Below, in pieces: positions 1 to 8,800 of a DNA stretch of 64,000 nucleotides (its first letter is position 1; the number at the start of each line of letters is the position of its first letter). The notes beneath the pieces were generated by a model, which saw only the letters and a program-made list of their open reading frames with translations, was not told the origin of the DNA and did not search any database. This DNA is from Kiritimatiellia bacterium (lineage in GTDB: Bacteria > Verrucomicrobiota > Kiritimatiellia > JAFGHX01), in contig JAFGHX010000087.1 in NCBI GenBank assembly GCA_016929905.1, positions 1-64,000 on the forward strand. The letters are read 5' to 3'. A program made the position numbers and the translations under genes.

Positions 1-1
1 C

Positions 2-106
2 CTCTCAGCACCCGAAAATTTCTTGTTTTTCGTTGCAGTTTCCGAGGACGAAGCCACTAAGAAGCGGCTCATGAGGACGTTCGCCCTTCATGAATACCAG
101 CTGTAG
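2..106 (+). CDS. C-terminal end of an unidentified protein (partial)
   Basis: An open frame enters from the left edge and ends at a TAG at 104-106. The 34 visible residues are a mixed hydrophobic then charged tail (ending ALHEYQL). The family cannot be recognised. The last codons run through the left arm of an inverted repeat (65-91), so the 3' end of this gene may have been reshaped by that element. Whether the frame is real depends on sequence outside the window. Confidence 0.4.
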   Translation, partial: LSAPENFLFFVAVSEDEATKKRLMRTFALHEYQL

Positions 107-138
107 CGCCGATGGAGGGCGAGCGTCCCCGCGAGCCG
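65..138. repeat. Degenerate inverted repeat with TGGAGGGCGAGCG arm
   Basis: The right arm (113-138) matches the arm of a perfect inverted repeat at 62497-62522 with one mismatch. The left arm (65-91) is a diverged copy of the partner at 62441-62466, with about four mismatches. The two arms flank a short spacer holding the stop codon of the preceding partial gene. The rest of the gap to the next gene (139-320) holds two ACCATCA heptamers near 164-177 and nothing else recognisable. Confidence 0.55.
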
Positions 139-320
139 GGTTAATGGAGCGGACTCAAGCATGAACCATCAACCATTCTCATCCGCGGATCAGGGCCCGC
201 CCCAGCGCCTGGACACGCGCGCCCTCTTCTGCTACAGTCGCCGGACGTTGAGTGTCGGCCCCGGCCGTCTCCGGCCTGAAAGAGGGGCTCCCGCAACATC
301 AAACCGGACTGGAGCATGCC

Positions 321-824
321 ATGAAAAACCGGACCGTTCTGTTGACGCTTTCGCTTGTGCTTCTCGGTCGTGTCGCAGCGGCCAAGCGCGCACCGGCCGA
401 GCCGGCCGAGCCCGTGGCCGCGAACGGCGTGGAATACCGGGCGGCCGCGACCCCGGAGCGGATGGGCATCATCGAAGCCTGGGACCAGCAGACGCAGACC
501 AAGCTGTGGGAGAAGAAGATCTACGATGTGCCCATCACCGAAGGCCTGGAACCGGATGTGCAGTGGGTGTTCATCAAGAAGCTCGAGCTGGCCGACCGCG
601 AACTCATCATCACGAATGAGAAGGACGAACGGTACGTGCTCGACCTGGAGACCGGCGTCGTTGGGCGGCTCGGCTCCGGCACGCTCTTTTGGCCCTTGCT
701 CGCGGCGGCGCTCGTGCTGGTTCTGATCATCGTCAGCTTGCGCCGGCCGGGCGGCGAGCCGAGTGACGGGCCGGCGAGCGGCGACGCGGGCCGGCAGACG
801 GATCCGGCAGAGGGCGGTTCATGA
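321..824 (+). CDS. Small exported protein with C-terminal membrane anchor, function unknown
   Basis: The ATG at 321 is preceded by GGAG at 311-314 and begins a signal-peptide-like stretch (MKNRTVLLTLSLVLLG). An upstream in-frame ATG at 252 would bury that signal. The 167-residue product has an acidic/polar middle of about 100 residues, one strong membrane segment near residues 115-137 (LAAALVLVLIIVSL), and a Gly/Asp-rich cytoplasmic-type tail. No family is recognised. It stands alone upstream of the sulfatase-like gene, separated from it by repeats. A periplasmic domain tethered by its C-terminus is the simplest reading. Confidence 0.6.
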   Translation: MKNRTVLLTLSLVLLGRVAAAKRAPAEPAEPVAANGVEYRAAATPERMGIIEAWDQQTQTKLWEKKIYDVPITEGLEPDVQWVFIKKLELADRELIITNEKDERYVLDLETGVVGRLGSGTLFWPLLAAALVLVLIIVSLRRPGGEPSDGPASGDAGRQTDPAEGGS

Positions 825-866
825 TCGGGCAGGCCCGCCCGGCAGCCGACCTGCGCCGGACAGGCT

Positions 867-902
867 GTAAGCTTTGTCGATCCCCCGCCGCTGCGGCGGG
901 GT
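867..902. repeat. Dispersed repeat with GC hairpin (copy 1)
   Basis: About 36 bases starting GTAAGCTTTGTCGATC and ending in a hairpin with arms CCCCGCCG and CGGCGGGG. A near-identical copy lies at 46465-46498. In both places a 12-nt tandem array and then a gene follow. It could act as a terminator for the upstream gene, but there is no T tract. Confidence 0.55.
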
Positions 903-949
903 CAAGTAAGCCGCGCCCGACGAAGCCAGGAGGCACGACGGCGAAGGCG

Positions 950-1001
950 GGTTCGCGAGTAGGTTCTCGAGCAGGTTCGCGAGTAAGTTCTCGATCAAGT
1001 T
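950..1001 (+). repeat. 12-nt tandem array upstream of the sulfatase-like gene
   Basis: Four 12-nt units starting at 950, 962, 974 and 986 alternate between GGTTCGCGAGTA and GGTTCTCGAGCA types, followed by AGTT. Each unit carries a palindromic core (CTCGAG or TCGCGA). The array stops directly before the ribosome-binding sequence AGGAGAGGG of the next gene, so it would lie in the 5' leader. Other copies of the family are at 35864, 46496, 54544 and 55610. Confidence 0.8.
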
Positions 1002-1016
1002 AGGAGAGGGACCGAA

Positions 1017-2468
1017 TTGAAGAACATCATTCTTATCATCACGGACACATTTCGGTACGACAACCTGGGCGACAAGGCGCGGCGGCCGGTGCGGACCCCG
1101 TGCCTGGACCGGCATGCGGCGGGCCGGGCGACGGCGATCGAGAATTTCTACACCGGCAGCTTCCCGACGATCCCGCACCGCACGGACGTGGCGACCGGCG
1201 TGGTGGGCTGGCCGCACTACGGGTGGCAGCCGATCGACGTGAGCGGCCCGAATCACATCGCCGGCCTGCTCCGCGCGCAGGGCTACGTGACGCAGCTGAT
1301 CTGCGACTGCCCGCACCTGTTCAACACGCGGTTCCAGTTCGCGTTCGATGCCGCGTTTCAGCACCGCGGCCAGGAAGGCGACAAGTACCTGCTGCGCATG
1401 AACGAGCCCATCCGGCCCGTGGTGCCGCGCGAGAAGACGCGGCTCAACCCGCTGTTCAGGGGCGAGTACCCGCTGGTCGACGTGCACCGCTGGCTGAACC
1501 GCAATTTCCAATGCGAGGAGGAAACGTTCCCGGCCAAGACCGGCGCGACGAGCATCCGGTGGCTGGAGGAGAACGGCGCGTTCAATCCGTTCTTTCTCTG
1601 GATCGACTTCTTCGATCCGCACGAGCCCTGGGACCCGCCCGAGTATCTGGTGCGGCGCTACGACCCGGATTATCGCGGCACGCCCATGCTGCACGCCAAC
1701 TACGGCCCGGCATCGGCCTATACGGACGAAGAGCTGCACAATCTCTGGGCGCACTACGCGGCGGAAGCCGAACTGGTCGATCGGTACATTGGGCGGGTCC
1801 TGGAAAAGATCGACGATCTGGGCCTGTGGGACGACACGGTTGTGGTGATCACATCGGACCACGGTTACTCGATCGGCGAGCACGCGCGCGCCGGCAAGTC
1901 GAACATCTGCGCCGAGGATGCCCGGTTCTGGCCGATCTATCCCGAGGTGGGGCATGTGCCGTTCCTCCTGGCGGGGGCGGGTATCCCGAAAGGACGCCGT
2001 CTGGACCTGTTCGCGCAGCCGGCGGACATTCTGCCGACCGTCTGCGAACTGGCCGGCGTGCAGACTGAGCCGCCGGAACCGTTCGACGGGCGCTCCTTTG
2101 CGCAGGCCGTTCTCGACGGCAAGTCCGCGCACCGCGACCATGTCGTTTCCGGCTGCCACGTGCACACGAAGGGCGAGGCCGTCCCGAAGAAATGCGTGAC
2201 ACCCTTCGTCATCGCCGGCCAATGGGGCTACGCGCCGGTCGGCGCGGCCGGCCGCGGCGAGCTTTACGACCTGCGCGCCGACCCGCTCGCCGAAACGAAC
2301 GTGGCGGCGGACAACCCCGCCGTCTGCAAGGAACTGCACGGCCTGCTCGTGCGCCATCTCCAGGAGCACGGCGCGTCCGAGGCCTGCGTCGCGCTCTGGC
2401 AGACCGCCGCACCCGACGCGCAGGCGGAAGGCAAGTGGGCAATCGATTACCCTGAGAAAGCGCTCTGA
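1017..2468 (+). CDS. Sulfatase/alkaline-phosphatase superfamily hydrolase with Thr nucleophile position
   Basis: 483 residues with the overall layout of sulfatases. The first metal Asp is in LIITDT (D10) and the second metal site is SDHGYSIGEH. The activation motif C/S-x-P-x-R reads T51-I-P-H-R55, so the residue normally converted to formylglycine is Thr. Thr nucleophiles occur in the related nucleotide pyrophosphatase/phosphodiesterase branch, so this may be a phospho- or phosphono-hydrolase rather than a sulfatase. No signal peptide is seen, which suggests a cytoplasmic enzyme. Translation starts at TTG with AGGAGAGGG at 1002-1010. The substrate is unknown. No partner gene is adjacent. Confidence 0.8.
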   Translation: MKNIILIITDTFRYDNLGDKARRPVRTPCLDRHAAGRATAIENFYTGSFPTIPHRTDVATGVVGWPHYGWQPIDVSGPNHIAGLLRAQGYVTQLICDCPHLFNTRFQFAFDAAFQHRGQEGDKYLLRMNEPIRPVVPREKTRLNPLFRGEYPLVDVHRWLNRNFQCEEETFPAKTGATSIRWLEENGAFNPFFLWIDFFDPHEPWDPPEYLVRRYDPDYRGTPMLHANYGPASAYTDEELHNLWAHYAAEAELVDRYIGRVLEKIDDLGLWDDTVVVITSDHGYSIGEHARAGKSNICAEDARFWPIYPEVGHVPFLLAGAGIPKGRRLDLFAQPADILPTVCELAGVQTEPPEPFDGRSFAQAVLDGKSAHRDHVVSGCHVHTKGEAVPKKCVTPFVIAGQWGYAPVGAAGRGELYDLRADPLAETNVAADNPAVCKELHGLLVRHLQEHGASEACVALWQTAAPDAQAEGKWAIDYPEKAL

Positions 2469-2535
2469 GGAGAGCATTGCCCGCAACCCCAGTAGGCCCG
2501 GCTTCACCGAAGCCGAGGCCCGGCCTCCGCTTCGT

Positions 2536-2609
2536 GGGACGGGCTTTCCAGCCCGTCCCTATTTTCCGTCGGCTCACGATTGTGCGGGACGGGCTGGAAA
2601 GCCCGTCCT
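2536..2609. repeat. Pair of GGGACGGGCT hairpins
   Basis: Two 24-base palindromes (2536-2559 and 2586-2609) share arms GGGACGGGCT and AGCCCGTCCC and differ in the four loop bases (TTCC and GGAA), so they also pair with each other as a larger inverted repeat. They lie between the converging ends of the sulfatase-like gene and apgM. They are REP-like and may also act as a bidirectional terminator. Confidence 0.65.
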
Positions 2610-2670
2610 ACGATTTGCGCGCTTTTTTCGCAAGCCTTGGGCGAAGTCGGGCTGCCGAGCACGTCTCAGG

Positions 2671-3879
2671 CTACGCCCCGTACTTGGCCACTTTCTGCGT
2701 GTGGCCGAGCGCGAGCATCATGAGCTCCGTTGACGGGAACCGGCCGAGCGCGCCGCGCCCGCAGGCGGTTTCGCCGAAGGCGGTTTGATCGTCGGGCCTC
2801 ACCCATTTGCCCCAGACGAGCACGGGCACGGGGTGGAAGCTGTGCGCGGCGTACTGCGACGGCGTGGAGTGGTCGCCGGTAATAACGATGAACGCCGGCT
2901 CGAGCGCGCGGATGCGGGGGACCAGGGCATCCACGGTTTCGATCACGTGCAGTTTCCCGTCGTAGTTGCCGTCCTCGCCGTAGGAATCGGTCTTCTTGAT
3001 GTGGATATAGAAGAAGGTGTGATCCTTCCAGATCTCTTCCAGCCGCTTGATCTCGTCCGCTTCCGTGGCGTTCTCGCCGAGTTCCTGCACGTCCATGCCG
3101 CAGATACGCGCCATGCCCTTGTAGTCGGGGTAGACGGCGATGGCGGCGGCCTTCAGCTTGTACGCGTCCCGGAACGAGGGCAGGGACGGGCACTCGGCGA
3201 ACCCGCGCATCAGGATCATGTTGGCCGGGTGCTCGGTCTTGAGGATGCCGCGCGCCTCCCGGATGAAATGACGCGCCAGTTCCGCCGTCCGGCTGCCCTT
3301 CGGGTTGGTGGCCTTGGCGTCGAGCGGCGGCACACCCGTCTGCTGCGGGTCCGTATCGCATACGTGTTCGGTGAGATTCGGCCCCCGGAACACCACGACG
3401 GCGCGGTGGTCCTTCACGGGCCGCACGAACAGCTCGACGCCTTGGAACCGGATCGCGTCGAGCTTCTTGCACAGTCCCGCATTGAGTTCCGTGGCGATCC
3501 GGCCCGCGCGCCGGTCGGTCACGTTGCCGTCCGCGTCGACGGTGCAGAAGTTGATGCGGGCGGCCACGTCGCCGCCTCTCAGCTCGAACCCGATGCCCGT
3601 CGCCGCCAGTGCGCCGCGCCCGATATCGTTCTTGATCGGGTCGTAACCCCACAGCGCGAAATGGGACGGGCCGCTGCCCGGCGCGACGCCGGGGCCCACC
3701 GGATCCGCGAGCCCGAGCGCGCCTTCTTTCGCAAGCCGGTCCATGTTCGGCGTCTTGGCGGCTTCCAGCTCCGTCTTGCCCGCTGCGTTGGGCAGTCCGC
3801 CCAGCCCGTCCATGATCAGCATCACGATCTTCTGCTCGTTTTCCACCACGTGCGGCGTTATGAATTCAGCGCTTATCAC
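2671..3879 (-). CDS. apgM: Cofactor-independent phosphoglycerate mutase, archaeal type
   Basis: Interconverts 3- and 2-phosphoglycerate in cytoplasmic glycolysis and gluconeogenesis. The 402-residue length is typical of the ApgM branch of the alkaline-phosphatase superfamily. The metal/phosphate residues are readable: MDGLGGLP with D24, the catalytic Ser in GSGPSHFALWGYDP (S72), KKTDSYGEDGN, and ITGDHSTPS near the C-terminus. The GTG start at 3879 is chosen because GGGAGGG sits about seven bases upstream. It is a single gene with repeats on both sides. Family assignment is firm. Confidence 0.93.
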   Translation of the reverse strand: MISAEFITPHVVENEQKIVMLIMDGLGGLPNAAGKTELEAAKTPNMDRLAKEGALGLADPVGPGVAPGSGPSHFALWGYDPIKNDIGRGALAATGIGFELRGGDVAARINFCTVDADGNVTDRRAGRIATELNAGLCKKLDAIRFQGVELFVRPVKDHRAVVVFRGPNLTEHVCDTDPQQTGVPPLDAKATNPKGSRTAELARHFIREARGILKTEHPANMILMRGFAECPSLPSFRDAYKLKAAAIAVYPDYKGMARICGMDVQELGENATEADEIKRLEEIWKDHTFFYIHIKKTDSYGEDGNYDGKLHVIETVDALVPRIRALEPAFIVITGDHSTPSQYAAHSFHPVPVLVWGKWVRPDDQTAFGETACGRGALGRFPSTELMMLALGHTQKVAKYGA

Positions 3880-4021
3880 GGTTCAGCCCTCCCGTCCCTC
3901 TGTTCGCGGATCCTGATCGGGCCATCTTGCGCAAAAGGGGGGCGCGAGGCAAGCCTTTCGTGGGCAGACCGGGACGGGGGTTTGCGCGACGACCGCGAGC
4001 GAGTGGGGGTATCGTGGCTCC

Positions 4022-4093
4022 GGAAACTGGAAACTGGAAACTTGAAACTTGAAACTTGAAACTTGAAACTGGAAACTTGAAACTGGGAACTGG
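4022..4093. repeat. Heptanucleotide array GGAAACT/TGAAACT
   Basis: Ten 7-nt units in strict register from 4022, differing only at the first positions. The reverse complement is the same family as the CAGTTTC arrays at 4461-4537, 36524-36586 and 54103-54123. It is in the 660-base gene-free stretch upstream of apgM. Apart from the repeats listed separately, that stretch (3880-4540) shows no gene I can support. Confidence 0.85.
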
Positions 4094-4129
4094 TTAGGGT
4101 GGCGTCGGAACATGGGGGGGGGAGACTGT

Positions 4130-4187
4130 GGGCCCGCTTCCCCTACGATGTCTTCGTAGCCGTCGAGGCTCCAGCCGTCATGACCCT
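4130..4187. repeat. 58-bp dispersed repeat, copy 1
   Basis: Matches 36452-36509 at about 52 of 58 bases. Both copies lie near a heptamer array. In the same frame both copies read RFPYDVF followed by VEAPAVM, and several of the differences are synonymous. It may be a remnant of coding sequence or part of a larger mobile repeat. Confidence 0.6.
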
Positions 4188-4460
4188 CTCGCCATGCGTG
4201 CTTCGAGCCCCAAGGCCAGTCTGGGCCCGAGTGCTCGGTGTTGCGCGTTCGTCACAGACCCGGCGGGTATGCTCCTCGCGCGCGCCGTGAGCACGTGCAG
4301 AATAGCCGCCAGCAAAATGTGAACTTGCTTCTGCGCGAACGCTTAGGAGCCATGATCAAGTCGCCGGAGAAATTCCTGACCTCTGACCTCTGGGTTGCGG
4401 GCGAAGCCCGCATTGGTGTATTTACGCCGGGGAGCACTTAGGAACACGCGGAACCGATTC

Positions 4461-4537
4461 CTGTCTCCAGTCTCCAGTCTCGAGTTTCCAGTTTCGAGTT
4501 TCGAGTTTCCAGTTTCTAGTCTCCAGTTTCCAGTCTC
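4461..4537. repeat. Heptanucleotide array CAGTTTC
   Basis: Eleven 7-nt units (CAGTCTC, GAGTTTC, CAGTTTC, TAGTCTC) that end three bases beyond the stop codon of the SEC-C gene. The family is the same as at 4022 and 36524. Confidence 0.85.
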
Positions 4538-4540
4538 CCA

Positions 4541-4749
<209 letters not shown>

Positions 4750-4753
<4 letters not shown>

Positions 4754-5730
4754 GGGCGGGCCCCCGGTTCCGGGCCGCCGGCGAGCGTCGCGACGTGGGC
4801 CAGGGCCGCGGCGGCAAGGCCGTCGAGGCTGTAGCCGCCCTCGATCACGGAGACGAGCCGGCCGCCGGCGTGGGCTTCGGCGATCTCCATCATGATCCCG
4901 GTCAACTCCGCGAAGTCCGCGTCGGTCAGCGTGAACAGGCCCAGCGGGTCGCCCAGGCGCGAGTCGAACCCGGCCGAAACCAGCACGAAGTCCGGCCGAA
5001 AGGCGGCGGCGGCGGGCAGCAGCATGTCGCGGAAGGCGCCGACGATCTCCTCGCGGCCGGCGCCGGCGGAGAGCGGGCAGTTGAGCGTGAACCCGGTCCC
5101 GGCGCCGGTCCCGGTCTCGTCGGCGAGCCCGGTCCCCGGATAGAAGGGCCACAGGTGCGTACTGAAATAGAACACGGACGGATCGTCGTAGAAGATGTCC
5201 TGGGTGCCGTTCCCGTGATGAATGTCCCAGTCGGCAATGAGAACCTTGCGCAGGCCGTGCCGCTGCTGGGCGTAGCGGGCGGCGATGGCGACGTTGTTGA
5301 AGACGCAGAATCCCATCCCTCTGGACCGGGTGGCATGATGCCCGGGCGGGCGGACGAGGCAGAAGGCGTTGCGCACGGTGCCGTCCATGACCGCGTCGAC
5401 CGCCGTCAGCACGCCGCCCGCCGCCAGCAGCGCGACCTCCAGGGAACGCGGCCCGATTTCCGTGTCGCCGGTCCGCAGCGCCGTGGCGCCGAGCGCGACG
5501 TCTGCCTTGACGGCCTCCAGATAGTCCGGCGTGTGGCACAGCCGCACGTCCGCTTCCGTCGCCGCGCGCGGCGTGAGCCGCACCAGACGCGGGTCGAGCG
5601 CCGGCGTGTTCAGCGCCTGGACGATTGCCTCGCAGCGTTCCGGCCGTTCCGGGTGCCCGAACCCGGTATGATGCGCCTTGTAGACGGGGCTGTAGACAAA
5701 GCCGGCTCTTGTCTTCTCGCGTTTCGACAT
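4750..5730 (-). CDS. Histone-deacetylase-fold amidohydrolase (AcuC/HDAC family)
   Basis: 326 residues from the ATG at 5730 (GGAG about eight bases upstream; an upstream start at 5757 is weaker). It carries the arginase/deacetylase-fold active site: the RPPGHHA histidine pair, [21 protein letters not shown] with the zinc Asp and His, and [11 protein letters not shown] with the second zinc Asp. A glycine-rich [10 protein letters not shown] lies near the end. Bacterial members remove acyl groups from lysines, polyamines or small amides, and the substrate cannot be read from sequence. It is co-transcribed with the SEC-C protein and diverges from the sensor kinase operon. Confidence 0.9.
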
Positions 5731-5838
5731 GGTCGCCACTCCGCCCGGAATCCGCACACGCCGGCACTACACTAGCGCGGCGTCCGCTCGGAAGGCAAGA
5801 GCGAAGGACCGGGCGCCGTCCGTGCCGGGTTGCGCGGC

Positions 5839-5885
5839 GATTTTGACACGATTTTGACAAAATCGCGCCGAGAACGTGTTATACT
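5839..5885 (+). promoter_or_regulatory. Direct repeats and -10 element before the two-component operon
   Basis: GATTTTGACA occurs at 5839-5848 and again at 5850-5859, an 11-bp period typical of OmpR/PhoB-type operators. TATACT at 5880-5885 is a good -10 with no matching -35 at normal distance, as expected of an activator-dependent promoter. A start seven bases downstream of the -10 would fall on the ATG at 5893, giving a leaderless message. No ribosome-binding sequence is visible there. The regulator is presumed to be the PhoB-like product at 8084. Confidence 0.45.
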
Positions 5886-5892
5886 GCCCGCG

Positions 5893-8106
5893 ATGAGACT
5901 TGGGCGAAGATCCGGTTGGCTGTTGCTCGGGGCGATCATGGCCTGTTCGACCGTGCTCGCCTTCTTCAGCCTGCGCTCGCTCAAGTACGAGGAAATCCTC
6001 TTTGAGCGGGACCTCGACGAGCGCGGCGATGCGATCGCCGTCGGCGTCGAGGAGCAAGTCCGCCGCGCGTTGCGCCTGCTGGAGGCGCAGGCGCAGGCGG
6101 CGGTCGCCGGCGAGGACGCGGGCGAAGGCGCGGCGGAAATGATGGAGCGGCTGAAGCCGCTGGGGGCGGAATGCGCGTTTGTGATGGGGCCCGACTATCG
6201 CCCGCGCCGGCCGCGGTCGCCCTGGCGCGAGCGGGCCGCGGACGGCCCGGAGTCGGAGCCGCCCGGCGGTCCCGCGTGGGAGAGCTACGCGGCGGCCGAA
6301 GCGCAGGAGTTTCAGGGCCGGACCTACCAGGCGCTGCAGGCTTACGAACAACTCGTGCTGGAGGCGGACAGCAAGCGGTACTCGGCCAACGTGCTCAACG
6401 CGCGGGCGCGGTGCCGCCGGAAGACCGGCCACGATGAGCAGGCCCTGGACCTGTACGGCGAGATCTGTCGCGACTACCCGTTCGAACGCGCGGTGAACGG
6501 CGCGTGTCTGGGCGCGGTGGCGTACGTGCAGTGCGCGCGAATTCACGCGGCGCGAGAGTCGTTTGCCGCCTGCGCCGGCGCGTGCGCCGACCTGCTGCGC
6601 CTGACGCTCTTGCCCGAGGCGGGCCTCTCCAAGGCGCAGGCGGCCTTCTATGAGCACGAGGTCCGCGGGTTGGTGGCCAGCATTCGCAAGCGCGGGCTCG
6701 CGCGGGAGGAGGACCTGGCGGCGCCCCGCGCGTTGATGGCGGAATTGGGCTATCTGCGCGCCTGCGAGGAGCTGGGCGATTTCCTCAAGATGGAGCGGAT
6801 CCGGCGCGAAGTGGACGGGCTGATCCGGCGCGGGCTGAGCCACAGCCTGGACCCCGGCGAGTACCGGAGTTGGCTGGAACAGGTCGAGCACGTGCTGGCC
6901 GCCGAGGAGGTGCAGCCCGGGCCCGAACCGCCGAGCGCCGCGGTGCGCGCCGAGGGCGGCGAGGGCGCCGTGTATCTCGTCTTTCGGCCCGGTCAGTTCC
7001 TCGGGTATCGGGAACTCGCGGGCCGGCCCGGCCACGCGCTCGTCTTCTCCTTCCCGCTCGCGACACTCAGGCGCCTGATCCTGGAACAGGTCCGCCTCGC
7101 CCTGCGGTTTGCCGGCGATTTCGATTTCCGCATCACCGACGCCGCCGGCGAGGTGACCGTTCAGTCGGGAGCCGCCCACGCCGCGGAGGCCGGCATCAAG
7201 CGCTCGCTCGCCTGGCTCGTGCCCGGCTGGAACCTGGCGGTGGCCGTCCCGCATTCGGGCGGCCTGCACCGCGCCGTGCGCTCGCGCATGGCGCTCAACG
7301 TCGGGATCGTCGCCATCCTCGTGCTCGCCATCGGCATCAGCATGTTCTTCATGCTCAGAATGATCCGCGAAGAACGCGAACTCTCCGCCATGAAAACCGA
7401 CTTCATCTCCACCGTCTCCCACGAGCTGCGTACGCCTGTCACCACGCTGAAGATGGTGACGGAAATGTTCGAGATGGGCGCCGTGAAAGACCACGCGACA
7501 GCCAGGGAATACCTCATCACGCTGGAGGAGGAAACGGAGCGGCTGAGCATGCTGATCAACAACCTGCTCGACTTCTCCAGAATGGATTCCGGCCGAAAGA
7601 AATACGCGTTCGGGCCGCAGGATATCGGCCTGCTCGTTGCCGACACGGTGAGGACGTTCCGCAAGTACGCCAAGGCCAAGGGCTACGATATCCAGCTCTA
7701 CGTCCAGCCACGTCTGCCCGAATGCGCGATCGATGCCGACGCGATCGTGCAGGTGCTGCTCAACCTGCTGGACAACGCCGTGAAGTATTCGCCCGTCAAC
7801 AAGGAGATCATGGTGAACGTCTTCGTCGAGGGGCCGTTCGTCAATATCCAGGTCGTCGACAGGGGGCGTGGCATCGACAACAGCAAGATCACGCGCATCT
7901 TCGAGCGGTTCTACCGCGGCGACGACGAGATCGTCAAGGAAGTGAAGGGCAGCGGCGTCGGGTTGGCGATCGTCAAGGAAATCGTGACCGCGCACAACGG
8001 CAAGGTCCATGTCGTCAGCGAAAAGGGCGAGGGCCGGGGCAGTACGTTCACGGTCATGTTGCCGGCACTGGAGGGAAGCGATCATGGCGCAGATTCTGAT
8101 TGTTGA
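5893..8106 (+). CDS. Membrane sensor histidine kinase with large extracytoplasmic domain
   Basis: 737 residues. A membrane segment near residues 8-27 is followed by about 430 residues outside the cytoplasm, including a helical TPR-like stretch near 130-300. A second membrane segment lies at about 466-489. HisKA has H510 in VSHELRTPV. The ATPase has the N box (NLLDNAVKYS), G1 (DRGRGID), F box (FERFYRG) and G2 (GSGVGLAIVKEIV). No HAMP or PAS domain is obvious. The architecture fits a sensor of envelope state or a periplasmic protein partner. Its last 23 bases overlap the response regulator gene, its evident partner. Confidence 0.92.
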   Translation: MRLGRRSGWLLLGAIMACSTVLAFFSLRSLKYEEILFERDLDERGDAIAVGVEEQVRRALRLLEAQAQAAVAGEDAGEGAAEMMERLKPLGAECAFVMGPDYRPRRPRSPWRERAADGPESEPPGGPAWESYAAAEAQEFQGRTYQALQAYEQLVLEADSKRYSANVLNARARCRRKTGHDEQALDLYGEICRDYPFERAVNGACLGAVAYVQCARIHAARESFAACAGACADLLRLTLLPEAGLSKAQAAFYEHEVRGLVASIRKRGLAREEDLAAPRALMAELGYLRACEELGDFLKMERIRREVDGLIRRGLSHSLDPGEYRSWLEQVEHVLAAEEVQPGPEPPSAAVRAEGGEGAVYLVFRPGQFLGYRELAGRPGHALVFSFPLATLRRLILEQVRLALRFAGDFDFRITDAAGEVTVQSGAAHAAEAGIKRSLAWLVPGWNLAVAVPHSGGLHRAVRSRMALNVGIVAILVLAIGISMFFMLRMIREERELSAMKTDFISTVSHELRTPVTTLKMVTEMFEMGAVKDHATAREYLITLEEETERLSMLINNLLDFSRMDSGRKKYAFGPQDIGLLVADTVRTFRKYAKAKGYDIQLYVQPRLPECAIDADAIVQVLLNLLDNAVKYSPVNKEIMVNVFVEGPFVNIQVVDRGRGIDNSKITRIFERFYRGDDEIVKEVKGSGVGLAIVKEIVTAHNGKVHVVSEKGEGRGSTFTVMLPALEGSDHGADSDC

Positions 8107-8770
8107 GGACGAAGAGAATATTCTCAAGATACTCTCGGACTTCCTGCGGTTCGAAGGGTTCGAGGTGCTCACCGCCCAGGACGGGCAGGCCGGCGTCGAA
8201 CGGGCCGTCGGCGGGCGCCCGGACCTCATCGTGCTGGATATCATGTTGCCGCGCAAGAACGGCTACGACGTCTGCCGCGAGTTGCGCGAGAAGGGACTGC
8301 TCGTGCCGATCGTGATCCTGACGGCCAAGGGCGAAGAGATCGACAAGGTGCTCGGGCTCGAGCTGGGTGCCGACGACTACATGACCAAGCCCGTGGCTCT
8401 CAAGGAACTCAATGCGCGGATCCGCGCGCTGCTCCGCCGCGCCGAGTGGTTGAAGCAGGAGGAGAAGCTGGCGAGCGTGGAGTTCGGCGACGTCAAGGTC
8501 GATTTTCAGAGGCACGAGGTGACGCGCCGGGGCAAGACGCTGCCGCTGTCCACCATGGAGGTCGGGCTGCTGCACTACATGGTGAAACACCGCGGGGAGG
8601 TCCTCACGCGGGAGCGCATTCTGAACGAGGTGTGGGGTTACGAGAAGTTCCCGACCACGCGCACGATCGACACGCACGTGTTGAACCTGCGGCGGAAGCT
8701 GGAGCAGAACCCGAATCGCCCCAAGTACCTGCTGACCGTGCACGGGGCGGGGTATCGGTTCGCCGGGTAG
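8084..8770 (+). CDS. Response regulator, OmpR/PhoB family
   Basis: 228 residues. The receiver has acidic residues EDEE at 8-11, phosphoacceptor D52 (LIVLDIMLP), Thr in ILTAKGEE and Lys in MTKPVAL. A winged-helix DNA-binding domain follows, with the typical ending TRTIDTHVLNLRRKL and GAGYRF. The ATG at 8084 lies inside the kinase gene, with GGAGGGAAG just upstream. DNA-binding members of this family recognise direct repeats spaced about 11 bp, like those at 5839-5859, so autoregulation is likely. Confidence 0.95.
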   Translation: MAQILIVEDEENILKILSDFLRFEGFEVLTAQDGQAGVERAVGGRPDLIVLDIMLPRKNGYDVCRELREKGLLVPIVILTAKGEEIDKVLGLELGADDYMTKPVALKELNARIRALLRRAEWLKQEEKLASVEFGDVKVDFQRHEVTRRGKTLPLSTMEVGLLHYMVKHRGEVLTRERILNEVWGYEKFPTTRTIDTHVLNLRRKLEQNPNRPKYLLTVHGAGYRFAG

Positions 8771-8800
8771 TCCGGCTGTTTCACACGACGGGCACTGAAC

